Source: JAFAVZ01 sp036009105 (GTDB taxonomy: Bacteria > Acidobacteriota > Thermoanaerobaculia > Gp7-AA8). Taken from it: a stretch of 14,570 nt of DNA. The notes beneath the pieces are model-generated. The model ran no database searches and was not told the origin of the DNA. It was given only the letters and a program-made list of their open reading frames with translations. Shown one piece after another: positions 1-6,734 of this stretch. The stretch spans positions 1 to 14,570 of the forward strand of contig DASYMJ010000295.1 in NCBI GenBank assembly GCA_036009105.1, in the 5' to 3' direction. How positions within the stretch are numbered: the stretch's first letter is position 1; each line of letters opens with the position of its first letter. The position numbers were made by a program, and so were the translations under genes.

Positions 1-17
1 TCCTCGTTCATCGTTCC
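1..17. repeat. Edge of a heptamer array at the hom stop codon
   Basis: Bases 6-12 read GTTCATC and 13-17 GTTCC. This is the same unit and the same terminal half-unit that end the inverted array at 11196-11207. The stop codon of hom (complement of 8-10) lies inside it. Only one full unit is inside the window, so an array is inferred from identity with the larger arrays at 4041-4075 and 11114-11209. The rest would lie to the left of the window. Confidence 0.5.
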
Positions 18-931
18 AAAACGTCCGACATCACCGCCACCGCCGTCGGCATCGCCCCCGCCCCCCGCCCGACCAGCAGCAGCTCGCCGGCCGCCCGCCC
101 GCGGATCACCACCGCGTTGTTTTCCTCGCGCACCGCGGCCAGCGGGTGGCCGAACCGGATCACCCGGGGCTCGACTACCAGCGCGATCCCGCCCGCCACG
201 CGCGACGCCTCGGCGACGAGGCGCACCACGCCTTTCGCCGTGCGCGCGGCGGTCACGCCGCGGATGCCGGTCACGGATACCTGCCGGATCGGCGCCTCGA
301 ACGCCAGCCCGGCCAGGATGCGCAGCTTCTGCGCGGCATCCGTCCCGTCCACATCGAGCGACGCATCCGCCTCGGTGAACCCGCGCGCCTGGGCTTCGAT
401 CAGGGCCTCGTCAAACGAGAGCCCGTCCTCCATCCGGGTCAGGATGAAGTTCGAGGTGCCGTTCAGGATCCCGCCGATGCTCTCGATGGAGTCGCCGGCC
501 AGCCCGTCGCGCAACGCGCGGACGATGGGGATCGCGCCGCACACGCTGGCCTCGAAGCCGATCGACGTCCCTTGCCGCGCGGCGGCGGCGAACAGCTCGC
601 GGCCGTGCGTCGCCAGCAGCGCCTTGTTCGCCGTCACCACCCGCCGCCGTTGCGCCAGCGCGCGGCGCACGTACAGCCCGGCCGAATGCACGCCGCCCAC
701 GAGCTCCACCACGACGTCGCAGTCGCCGTCGATCGCCTCCGTCGGGCAGGTCGTGAGCAGCGCCGGATCGACCCCGGGCCGCTCCCGGGCCGGATCGCGG
801 ACGAGGATCCGTCCGATATCCAGCTCCACGCCGTGCCGGGCCGCGATCCGCCGCCGTTGCGCCTTTGCAAGCCGGACGAAGCCCGCGCCGACCGTACCGC
901 AGCCGAGCAAGGCCACGCGCAGCCGCCTCAT
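8..931 (-). CDS. hom: Homoserine dehydrogenase, catalytic domains only (no ACT domain)
   Basis: Reduces L-aspartate-4-semialdehyde to L-homoserine with NAD(P)H, the branch point to methionine and threonine, in the cytoplasm. The 307-residue product opens with a Rossmann loop GCGTVGAG (G10, G12, G15), has the TANKALLA motif (K103), GILNGTSNFILTRM (154-167) and DVDGTDAAQKL (from D193, with D198 and K202 as conserved catalytic-region residues). It ends with the GAGAMPTAVAVMSD motif that closes the catalytic domain. Most bacterial enzymes run to about 430 residues because of a C-terminal ACT domain for threonine feedback. Here the protein stops six residues or so after the catalytic motif, in a repeat-like sequence, so feedback control through ACT is absent. 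The ATG overlaps the metB stop by 4 nt (ATGA), with GGAG 8 nt upstream, so translation is probably coupled to metB. Confidence 0.93.
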   Translation of the reverse strand: MRRLRVALLGCGTVGAGFVRLAKAQRRRIAARHGVELDIGRILVRDPARERPGVDPALLTTCPTEAIDGDCDVVVELVGGVHSAGLYVRRALAQRRRVVTANKALLATHGRELFAAAARQGTSIGFEASVCGAIPIVRALRDGLAGDSIESIGGILNGTSNFILTRMEDGLSFDEALIEAQARGFTEADASLDVDGTDAAQKLRILAGLAFEAPIRQVSVTGIRGVTAARTAKGVVRLVAEASRVAGGIALVVEPRVIRFGHPLAAVREENNAVVIRGRAAGELLLVGRGAGAMPTAVAVMSDVLER

Positions 932-2103
932 GCGACACGCTCCGCACCGGCCGCGCGCGTGCGGCGCAGCGCCTGCTCGAGGTCATCGATCAGGTCGCGC
1001 ACATCCTCCAGCCCGACCGAGAGCCGGATCAGACTGTCGCTGATGCCCACTCCCCGCCGAACCTCCGGCTCGACCGAGGCATGGGTCATCGTCGCGGGAT
1101 GGCAGAAGAGGCTTTTCACGCCGCCGAGGGATTCGGCGAGCGTCCAGAGGTGCGGGCGGCGGGTGAAGGCGCGGGTGGCGTCGAGGTCGGCGTGGAGCTC
1201 GAAGGAGATGATGGCGCCGAAGCGCGTCATCTGCTGCCGCGCCACGGCATGTGTCGGATCGTCGACGAAGCCCGGATAGTAGACGCGGCGGACGGCGGGC
1301 TGCGCGACGAGCCAGCGCGCGAGGAGCTCCGCGCTCGAACAGTGCCGCTCCATGCGCAGGCCGAGGGTCTTGACCCCGCGCAGGATGAGGAAGCAGTCCT
1401 GCGGGCCGGGCACGGCGCCGATGGCGTTCTGCAGGAACTTGAGGTCGGCATGCAGCGCGTCGTCGTCGAGCAGCACCGCGCCGCCGAGGACGTCGCTGTG
1501 GCCGTTGATGTACTTCGTGGTGGAGTGGATCACCAGGTCGGCGCCGAGGGTGAGCGGCTGCTGGAGCACCGGCGTGGCGAAGGTGTTGTCGACCACGGTC
1601 CGTACGCCGGCCGCGCGCGCGATGGCGGCGCAGGCCGCGATGTCGGTCACCTTCAGCAGCGGATTGGACGGCGTCTCCAGCCAGAGCAGCCTCGTCTCCG
1701 GACGGATGGCCTGCTCCACCGCGGCCGTCGAGGTCGTGTCGACGAAGGTGAAGGTGACGCCGAAGCGGGCGAACACTTTGGTGAAGATGCGCCAGGCGCC
1801 GCCGTAGAGGTCCTGGGTGGAGACGACGTGATCGCCGGCGTTCAGCAGGGAGAGCACGGCGTGGATGGCGGCCATGCCGCTGGAGTACGCCAGGCCGTGC
1901 CGCGCCCCCTCCAGCGCGGCGAGGTTCTCTTCCAGCGCGCGGCGGGTCGGATGGTCGGTGCGGGAGTAACAGAAGCCGCGGTTGACCCCGGGCTCGGCCT
2001 GGCGGAAGGTCGAGGTCTGATAGATCGGGGTGTTGACGGCGCCCGTGGCGGCGTCGTCGGCTTGACCGGCGTGGATCGCACGCGTGTCGAAACGATAGGC
2101 CAT
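928..2103 (-). CDS. metB: Cys/Met-metabolism PLP enzyme, probable cystathionine gamma-synthase
   Basis: PLP-dependent enzyme of the trans-sulfuration family (fold type I). It probably joins an activated homoserine ester to cysteine to give cystathionine. The length of 391 residues is typical. Visible family marks are SSGMAAI (74-80), the cofactor aspartate in VVDNTFATP (D172), the Schiff-base lysine in HSTTKYINGHSD (K197), and SLGGVKSL followed by the P-x-x-MTH motif (325-341). In many synthases and lyases the position of K330 is Glu, so synthase, gamma-lyase and O-acylhomoserine sulfhydrylase cannot be separated from sequence alone. The neighbouring hom favours a methionine biosynthetic role. 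Start ATG is preceded by AGGAGGAG at 2108-2115, the strongest Shine-Dalgarno I saw in the window. The stop overlaps the hom start by 4 nt. Confidence 0.88.
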   Translation of the reverse strand: MAYRFDTRAIHAGQADDAATGAVNTPIYQTSTFRQAEPGVNRGFCYSRTDHPTRRALEENLAALEGARHGLAYSSGMAAIHAVLSLLNAGDHVVSTQDLYGGAWRIFTKVFARFGVTFTFVDTTSTAAVEQAIRPETRLLWLETPSNPLLKVTDIAACAAIARAAGVRTVVDNTFATPVLQQPLTLGADLVIHSTTKYINGHSDVLGGAVLLDDDALHADLKFLQNAIGAVPGPQDCFLILRGVKTLGLRMERHCSSAELLARWLVAQPAVRRVYYPGFVDDPTHAVARQQMTRFGAIISFELHADLDATRAFTRRPHLWTLAESLGGVKSLFCHPATMTHASVEPEVRRGVGISDSLIRLSVGLEDVRDLIDDLEQALRRTRAAGAERVA

Positions 2104-2255
2104 GATTCTCCTCCTGCGAGAGAAAGTGCTTTGCGTTAGCGGAGGGAGCAGGTCGCGGAGGGACCCGGGTCGAGACGCAACTTAGGCGTCAGCGCCCGGG
2201 CGACGCATCATCATTCGGCCCATGGCCGGGGCATTGATGAAGGAGCACTGCGGCG
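2104..2255 (-). promoter_or_regulatory. metB-hom leader region with a stem-loop and strong RBS
   Basis: This is the longest gap in the window without a heptamer element. Read on the minus strand it contains a two-part stem: CCCGGG pairs with CCCGGG (2195-2200 with 2164-2169). After a 4+4 internal loop, GACGC pairs with GCGTC (2186-2190 with 2174-2178), closing a 7-nt loop CTAAGTT. A 9-nt direct repeat TCCCTCCGC follows at 2155-2163 and 2139-2147, then the strong Shine-Dalgarno at 2108-2115. No T-run follows the stem, so it is not a standard intrinsic terminator. A methionine-responsive leader or operator is plausible for this operon, but I could not match it to a known SAM or SAH riboswitch consensus from memory. 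The metB-hom promoter probably lies here. Confidence 0.4.
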
Positions 2256-3170
2256 TCATTGGCGGGCGACGATACGCCGCTTGATGGCGGAATGCAACAG
2301 CAGCGCACGCCGGGTCCCGATCATGCGCGCGGCTAGGCGCATCCACCACTGGCGCTCCTCGTCGTGAGGCACGAAGTGAGGATCGAGGTCCAGGGTCTTC
2401 GCCACTTCGCGCTCGAACGTCTCGCGGTCGTGCAGCGCGCAGACCCGCAATTCCTTGTACCAGTACTGCGCGAGGCGCTTGCGGCGGGCGGGCGTGTTCG
2501 CCGCCTTTTCCAGCTCCCGCATGATGACGAAGTGGTCGTGCGCGTTGTCGAGCATGGTGTGCACGGAGGTCACCCGCTCGTTGCCATGCTCGCGCAGGAT
2601 GTAGGCGATGCCGTCCCGGCGAACGAGCTTTCCGCCGCCCAGGACGGCGCGCACCCAGAACTCCCAGTCGTCCATCTTCTTCACCGCCGGGTTCCAGCGG
2701 AAGCGCTGCACGTAGGAGCGGCGATAGAGCGCGGCGCTGGTCGGCACCGCGCCGCCGGCGAGCAGCACGTCCTCGATCGGGCGGTCGAGTTGCGGGGCCT
2801 GGCCGATGCGGCGCGTGCCATCGACGAGCAGGTCGACCCAGCCGCTGGCCACGATGTCCGCGTTCGTAGCGCGCGCGAGGGCCACCTCCTGGGACAGGCT
2901 GCCGCGCTCCAGCAGATCATCCGAGTCGAGGAACTTCACGAACTCCCCTGCCGCCTCTTCCAGGCCGCGGTTGCGGGCGCGCTGTTGCCGCTGGTTGACC
3001 GGCTGGCGCAGCACCTTCACCGGATACGCTGCCAAGCGCGCCAGCGTGTCGTCCGTGGAGGCGTCGTCGATCACGATCACCTCGACGCCTGCCCCGAGGG
3101 CGGACTGGATGGCCTCCCCGACCAGCGCGGCGCGGTTGTAGGTGGGGATGATGACCGAGACGTCGATCAC
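2256..3170 (-). CDS. Glycosyltransferase family 2 (GT-A fold)
   Basis: A 304-residue inverting-type glycosyltransferase that would move a sugar from a nucleotide-sugar donor to an unknown acceptor, at the cytoplasmic side of the membrane. The N-terminal GT-A domain is clear: VSVIIPTYN (4-12), VIVIDDASTDD (31-41), and the metal-binding DxD in FLDSDD (80-85). MDDWEFWVR (166-174) is a likely ED/Trp acceptor-site motif. No membrane segment is visible. The C-terminal 90 residues are basic and helical-looking. The start is GTG, one nucleotide after the parB stop, which implies co-translation with parB even though the functions are unrelated. Donor and product are not deducible, and no other cell-envelope sugar gene is in the window. 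Confidence 0.85.
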   Translation of the reverse strand: MIDVSVIIPTYNRAALVGEAIQSALGAGVEVIVIDDASTDDTLARLAAYPVKVLRQPVNQRQQRARNRGLEEAAGEFVKFLDSDDLLERGSLSQEVALARATNADIVASGWVDLLVDGTRRIGQAPQLDRPIEDVLLAGGAVPTSAALYRRSYVQRFRWNPAVKKMDDWEFWVRAVLGGGKLVRRDGIAYILREHGNERVTSVHTMLDNAHDHFVIMRELEKAANTPARRKRLAQYWYKELRVCALHDRETFEREVAKTLDLDPHFVPHDEERQWWMRLAARMIGTRRALLLHSAIKRRIVARQ

Positions 3171-3171
3171 A

Positions 3172-4005
3172 TCATTCGGCTTCGAGCCGCTGGAGGAGCG
3201 TCCGCAGCGCGTCGATCACTTCGCTCTTCTCCACGTTCGGCTTGCGGAAGGCGAGGTTGAGGCTGAAGGGGAGCGCCTTGTCCTTCACCTCGAACACGTA
3301 GTTCTTCGGCCGGCCGGCCTTCTTCGGCTCCGCCTTGGCGGCGGTCTGCCTGCGCAGGTCCTCGCGCGTGAGCTCCCCTGCCCCGAACGCCCGCACCACC
3401 TGCTCCATCGCCTCCTCGCTGCCGGCGCGCGCCACCTGCACGAGCACCGACTTGTTGGAGATGCCGGTCTCGCGGCAGAGAGCGCGGATGCGGTCCGGGA
3501 TCTCGTTGATGAGCAGCGTCTCGGTGATGGTGGTGCGCGACTTGCCGATGACCTGGGAGATCTTCTCGTGCGTGTAGCCGAACTTCTGCTGCAGCGCGGC
3601 GAAGCCCTCCGCCTCCTCGAACGGGGTGAGGTCCTTGCGCTGGATGTTCTCGATGAGGGCGATCTCGAGCTGTTCCTTGTCGTCGACGTCGAGCTCGATG
3701 GCCGGGATCTCGTCCAGGCCGGCCAGGGTCGCGGCGCGGTAGCGGCGCTCGCCGGAGATGATCTGGTAGCGGTTCGGCCCCATCTGCCGGACCAGGATCG
3801 GCTCGAGCACCCCTTTCTCGCGGATGGAGGCGGCCAGCTCCTCGATGTTGCCCAACTGCGTGCGCGGCTGCTCGGCATTCGGCTCGACCACGTCCAGCGG
3901 GAGCATGGTCCCGATGTGCCGCCCCGAGCGGCGGGTCAGCTCGTCCACGAAATGGGCGTCGTGACGCATCGTGGTGCGCTCGGGCAATCCTCGTTTCATA
4001 GCCAT
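3172..4005 (-). CDS. parB: ParB/Spo0J-family chromosome partition protein
   Basis: CTP-dependent DNA-clamp protein that loads at parS and works with the ParA ATPase in chromosome segregation. The 277-residue product shows the CTP-binding ParB/Srx domain (about 33-125) with GERRYRA (85-91) and ENIQRKDLTPFEEAEG (119-134). A helix-turn-helix for parS recognition follows (about 143-170). The C-terminal part is less typical: a KKAGRPKNY stretch (229-237) resembling an AT-hook core, then a short predicted alpha/beta tail. An in-frame ATG upstream at 4053 lies in the heptamer array. I prefer 4005, which has GGAG five nucleotides upstream. ATG at 3999 is a second option. parA is upstream, separated by the repeat element, and a glycosyltransferase gene follows after 1 nt. 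Confidence 0.93.
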   Translation of the reverse strand: MAMKRGLPERTTMRHDAHFVDELTRRSGRHIGTMLPLDVVEPNAEQPRTQLGNIEELAASIREKGVLEPILVRQMGPNRYQIISGERRYRAATLAGLDEIPAIELDVDDKEQLEIALIENIQRKDLTPFEEAEGFAALQQKFGYTHEKISQVIGKSRTTITETLLINEIPDRIRALCRETGISNKSVLVQVARAGSEEAMEQVVRAFGAGELTREDLRRQTAAKAEPKKAGRPKNYVFEVKDKALPFSLNLAFRKPNVEKSEVIDALRTLLQRLEAE

Positions 4006-4015
4006 GAAAGCTCCG

Positions 4016-4082
4016 GAAGGATGAACGGAGTCCTGCCGTTGTTCATCCTTCATCCTTCATCCTTCATCGTTCATCGTTTCTA
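4016..4082. repeat. Heptamer array with inverted unit between parA and parB
   Basis: Five perfect 7-nt units of the form STTCATC run in phase from 4041 to 4075. The units are GTTCATC, then CTTCATC three times, then GTTCATC. A degenerate sixth unit (4076-4082) contains the parA stop codon. On the other side, 4016-4026 is an exact inverted copy of 4041-4051, so an 11-bp stem with a 14-nt loop can form. The element fills most of the 74-bp parA-parB gap but leaves the parB Shine-Dalgarno (4011-4014) free. The unit is the one also found at 11114-11209 and at the left window edge. Confidence 0.85.
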
Positions 4083-4835
4083 CACTCGCGACAAAATCTC
4101 CTCGCTCAGCGAGTAATACTCGTTTGCGCCGCTCGACTTCGGGGCGAAGGTGAAGATCGATTCCTTGTACGCCGGGCTCTCCTCCAGGCGGATCGACTTG
4201 GTGATGATGGTGTTGAAGAGCCGCTCGCCGAAGACCTGGCCGATCTGCTCGTGGATGTCTTTGGCCAGGGTGGTGCGGCGGTCGTGCATGGTGATGACCA
4301 CGCCCAGCAGCTGCAGGTTCGGATTGGGGCGGGCCTTGATCTTGTCGATCGTCTCCAGCAGGTCGTCCGTTCCTTCCAGCGCAAAGTACGACGACTGGAT
4401 CGGCACCAGGACGTGCGTGGAGGCGACGAGCGCGTTGACGGTGATCATGCCCAGGGTGGGCGGCGTGTCGATGAAGATGTAGTCGTATTCCGTGGCCGCG
4501 GCGGCAATCTTGTCCTTCAGGCGGAACGGGCCGTCGAGCTCTCCGATCAGCTTCGATTCCAGCTTGGCCAGCGCGATGCGCGATGGGGCGAGCCAGAGGT
4601 GCTCCACCGGCGTGGGCACGATCACATCCTGAAAGCCGAGCTCCTCGCTGACCAGGACGTCGAACATCGACTTCGAGACCGACCGCGGATCGACGTAGCT
4701 CATCGTCGAATTGGCCTGCGGATCGAGATCGATGAGGAGCGTTTTGAAGCCCTTGTTGGCGACGGCCGCGGCGAGGTTGATGGTGGTGGTGGTCTTCCCC
4801 ACCCCACCCTTCTGGTTGGCAACCGTGATGATCAT
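4080..4835 (-). CDS. parA: ParA/Soj-family partition ATPase
   Basis: Deviant-Walker ATPase that binds DNA non-specifically as an ATP dimer and is driven off by ParB, positioning chromosome origins. The 251-residue protein has the deviant Walker A KGGVGKTT (9-16), the signature LLIDLDPQANST (33-44), and the Walker B-like YIFIDTPP. This length matches small chromosomal Soj-type ParA without an N-terminal regulatory domain. The reading frame stays open upstream to 5105, across the opposite frames of the next gene. The family-conserved start is the ATG at 4835, just before IITVANQKGG. No good Shine-Dalgarno is visible there. It lies downstream of the DUF151 nuclease gene, not in the common mnmG-rsmG-parAB neighbourhood. 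A heptamer element lies on each side of the gene. Confidence 0.95.
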   Translation of the reverse strand: MIITVANQKGGVGKTTTTINLAAAVANKGFKTLLIDLDPQANSTMSYVDPRSVSKSMFDVLVSEELGFQDVIVPTPVEHLWLAPSRIALAKLESKLIGELDGPFRLKDKIAAAATEYDYIFIDTPPTLGMITVNALVASTHVLVPIQSSYFALEGTDDLLETIDKIKARPNPNLQLLGVVITMHDRRTTLAKDIHEQIGQVFGERLFNTIITKSIRLEESPAYKESIFTFAPKSSGANEYYSLSEEILSRV

Positions 4836-4886
4836 TTGATCTGCGGCGATTCTACGGAGGGCACGGGTGGATGGGAAGAGAGGAAA

Positions 4887-4937
4887 GTTGCTGATTGCTG
4901 TTTGCTGGTTGCTGGTAGAGCTTTGTCTACCGGCAAC
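4887..4937. repeat. GTTGCTG heptamer array with terminal hairpin
   Basis: Four in-phase 7-nt units NTTGCTG (4887-4914: GTTGCTG, ATTGCTG, TTTGCTG, GTTGCTG) lead into a hairpin. Bases 4908-4919 (last unit plus GTAGA) pair with 4926-4937 (TCTAC plus CGGCAAC), with one T/G position and a 6-nt loop. The design is heptamers, a GTAGA/TCTAC core, then one inverted heptamer. It sits within the 103-bp gap between the DUF151 gene and parA, just after the DUF151 stop codon. The core matches the one at 12335-12349. Confidence 0.8.
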
Positions 4938-4938
4938 G

Positions 4939-5439
4939 TTACATTTTGTATTTGCCCAGATCGTCCGGTCCGAGCTGCTCGAACCACTTCTTGACCTTCT
5001 CGTCATCCTCCGGGCCGCCCTCCGGCGTGATCGTCTGCGCCTGATCGAGCACCGACTGGGCCACGAAGATCGGCGCCTCGACCCGCAGCGCGAGGGCGAT
5101 GGCATCGGACGGCCGGGCGTCGATCTCCATGGTCCGCTCGCCGCCGGTCTGGGTCACCACCCGGATCTGGGCGAAGAACGTGGAGTCGCGCAGGTCGTTG
5201 ATCACCACCCGCGTCACCCGGGCCTGGAGCTCGCCGAGCAGGTTCTTGAGCAGGTCGTGCGTCATGGGGCGGGGCGTGGTCACGTTCTCCAGCTGCAGGG
5301 CGATGGCGTTCGCCTCGAAGATGCCGACCCAGATGGGGAGGAAGAACTTCTCCTCGTCATCCTTGAGCACCACGATGGGCGAATTCGACACGGGGTCGAG
5401 CATGAGGCCTTTGATCGTCATCGGAACCAGCTGTGTCAT
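4939..5439 (-). CDS. Bifunctional nuclease family protein (DUF151/BFN)
   Basis: The 166-residue product belongs to the BFN/DUF151 family. A plant member was reported to have both DNase and RNase activity; the bacterial role is largely unknown. The family domain spans about 5-130, recognisable by PIVVLKDDEEKFFLPIWVG (about 21-39), the EANAIALQLE helix (about 43-52), RPMTHDLL, and the late conserved DARPSDAIALALR. An acidic tail of about 30 residues follows. The ATG overlaps the miaB stop by 4 nt (ATGA), so it is translationally coupled to miaB. A hairpin-forming heptamer element lies immediately after its stop codon and may act as a 3' boundary for this run of overlapping genes. Confidence 0.9.
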   Translation of the reverse strand: MTQLVPMTIKGLMLDPVSNSPIVVLKDDEEKFFLPIWVGIFEANAIALQLENVTTPRPMTHDLLKNLLGELQARVTRVVINDLRDSTFFAQIRVVTQTGGERTMEIDARPSDAIALALRVEAPIFVAQSVLDQAQTITPEGGPEDDEKVKKWFEQLGPDDLGKYKM

Positions 5440-6734
5440 GCCACTGCCTCCCCCCGCAGAGTGTGGTGCTGCGCCTGTTCGATGCGCACGCCCAGCATAC
5501 TCCCCAGCGGCAGGGCCGGATCGCCGCGGAAGTTGACCACCCAGTTGTCGTCCGTACGCCCGGACAGCATCTCCGGATCGTGGCGGCTCGGCCCTTCGTA
5601 CAGCACCGGCACCACCCGCCCGCGATACGACTCCAGCCGCTCGCGCTTGATCCGCTCATGCAGCTCGAACAGCCGGGCCAGCCGCTCCGACGCTACCTCG
5701 TCCTCCACCGGCTGGCCGATCTTCAGCGCCGGCGTGCCGGGCCGCGGCGAGTACTTGAATGCGAACATCGAGCCGTAGCGCACCTGCTCGACCAGCGACA
5801 TCGTCTCCGCGAAATCCTCTTCCGTTTCGCCCGGAAAGCCGACGATCACATCCGTCGAGAAGTGGATCTCCGGAATGGCGGCGCGGATGCGGCCGATGGT
5901 CTCCAGGTACTTCTCGCGCGTGTACAGCCGCTTCATCCGCCGCAACACGCGCGACGAGCCGGATTGAACCGGCAGGTGGAGATAGCGGCTGATGTTCGCG
6001 TGCTCGCGCATCGCGGCGATCATCGAGTCGTTCACCTCGGCCGGATGGGAGGTCATGAAGCGCAGCCGGTTGACGCCTTCGATCTCGGCCACCGCGGCGA
6101 GCAGCGCGCCGAAGTCGCGGCCGCTGACCGGGCAGCGATAGGCGTTCACCGTCTGCCCCAGGAGCTCGATCTCGACCCGGCCGCTGGCCACGGCGGCGCG
6201 CACTTCGTCCAGCACGCCTTCGAACGGGCGGGAGGCCTCCCGGCCTCGCGTGGTGGGGACGATGCAGAACGTGCAGTTCTTGTTGCAGCCCTCGATGATG
6301 GTCACCCACGCCTTGGTGGCGGAGGTGCGGTCGAGCGCGCCGTAGTCGTAGCGGCGATCCTCGGGGAACTCCAGCGCCACGCGCTGCTCGCCGGCCAGGA
6401 TCTGGTCGAGGTAGCCGACGTTGCCCGGCCCCATCACGAAGTCCACCCACGGCGCGCGGTCGATGATGTGCTGCCCTTCCTGCTGGGCCAGACATCCGCA
6501 CACGCCGATCTGCGCCGCGGTCTCTTTCTTCAACTCGCGCAGCTCGCCGAGGCGGGAGAAGACTTTCTGCTCCGCCTTGTCGCGCACGGAGCAAGTGTTG
6601 AGCAGGATGAGGCTCGCCGCCCGCTCGTCCTCCACGCGCCTGTAGCCGCGCAGTTTGAGGCCGCCGGAGAGACGCTGGCTGTCCAGCTCGTTCATCTGGC
6701 AGCCCCAGGTTTCGATGAAGAAGGTCTTGGTCAT
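5436..6734 (-). CDS. miaB: tRNA-2-methylthio-N6-dimethylallyladenosine synthase
   Basis: Radical-SAM methylthiotransferase that converts i6A37 to ms2i6A37 in tRNAs reading UNN codons. The 432-residue protein shows three parts in order. An N-terminal UPF0004 domain holds cluster cysteines C12 (TWGCQMN), C48 (NTCSVR) and C81 (GCGCLAQ-type motif; a further Cys is at 79). A radical-SAM core has CNKNCTFC (C150, C154, C157). A C-terminal TRAM-like tail runs from about 370 to 430. The opening FIETWGCQMN and the signature order fit MiaB better than MtaB or RimO, but MiaB and its close paralogues are not fully separable by eye. The start ATG overlaps the stop of the preceding gene by 4 nt, and the end overlaps the DUF151 gene by 4 nt. 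Confidence 0.92.
   Translation of the reverse strand: MTKTFFIETWGCQMNELDSQRLSGGLKLRGYRRVEDERAASLILLNTCSVRDKAEQKVFSRLGELRELKKETAAQIGVCGCLAQQEGQHIIDRAPWVDFVMGPGNVGYLDQILAGEQRVALEFPEDRRYDYGALDRTSATKAWVTIIEGCNKNCTFCIVPTTRGREASRPFEGVLDEVRAAVASGRVEIELLGQTVNAYRCPVSGRDFGALLAAVAEIEGVNRLRFMTSHPAEVNDSMIAAMREHANISRYLHLPVQSGSSRVLRRMKRLYTREKYLETIGRIRAAIPEIHFSTDVIVGFPGETEEDFAETMSLVEQVRYGSMFAFKYSPRPGTPALKIGQPVEDEVASERLARLFELHERIKRERLESYRGRVVPVLYEGPSRHDPEMLSGRTDDNWVVNFRGDPALPLGSMLGVRIEQAQHHTLRGEAVA

Noticed and set aside
2104..2255. SAM-I or SAM-II riboswitch before metB
   Set aside because: The stem-loop is real, but I could not align the conserved cores of these classes, so I left it as an unclassified leader.
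4041..4075. Could the regular repeats be a CRISPR array?
   Set aside because: Units are 7 nt with no spacers of 30-40 nt, and no cas gene is in the window.
4006..4938. Replication origin next to parAB
   Set aside because: I see no cluster of TTATCCACA-type DnaA boxes and no A+T-rich unwinding region here. parAB is also not next to dnaA, dnaN, mnmG or rsmG within the window.
4836..5105. N-terminal extension of ParA of 90 residues
   Set aside because: The extra frame is antisense-like low-complexity Arg/Ser sequence that overlaps the DUF151 gene and the heptamer element. The family start IITVANQKGG has its own ATG at 4835.
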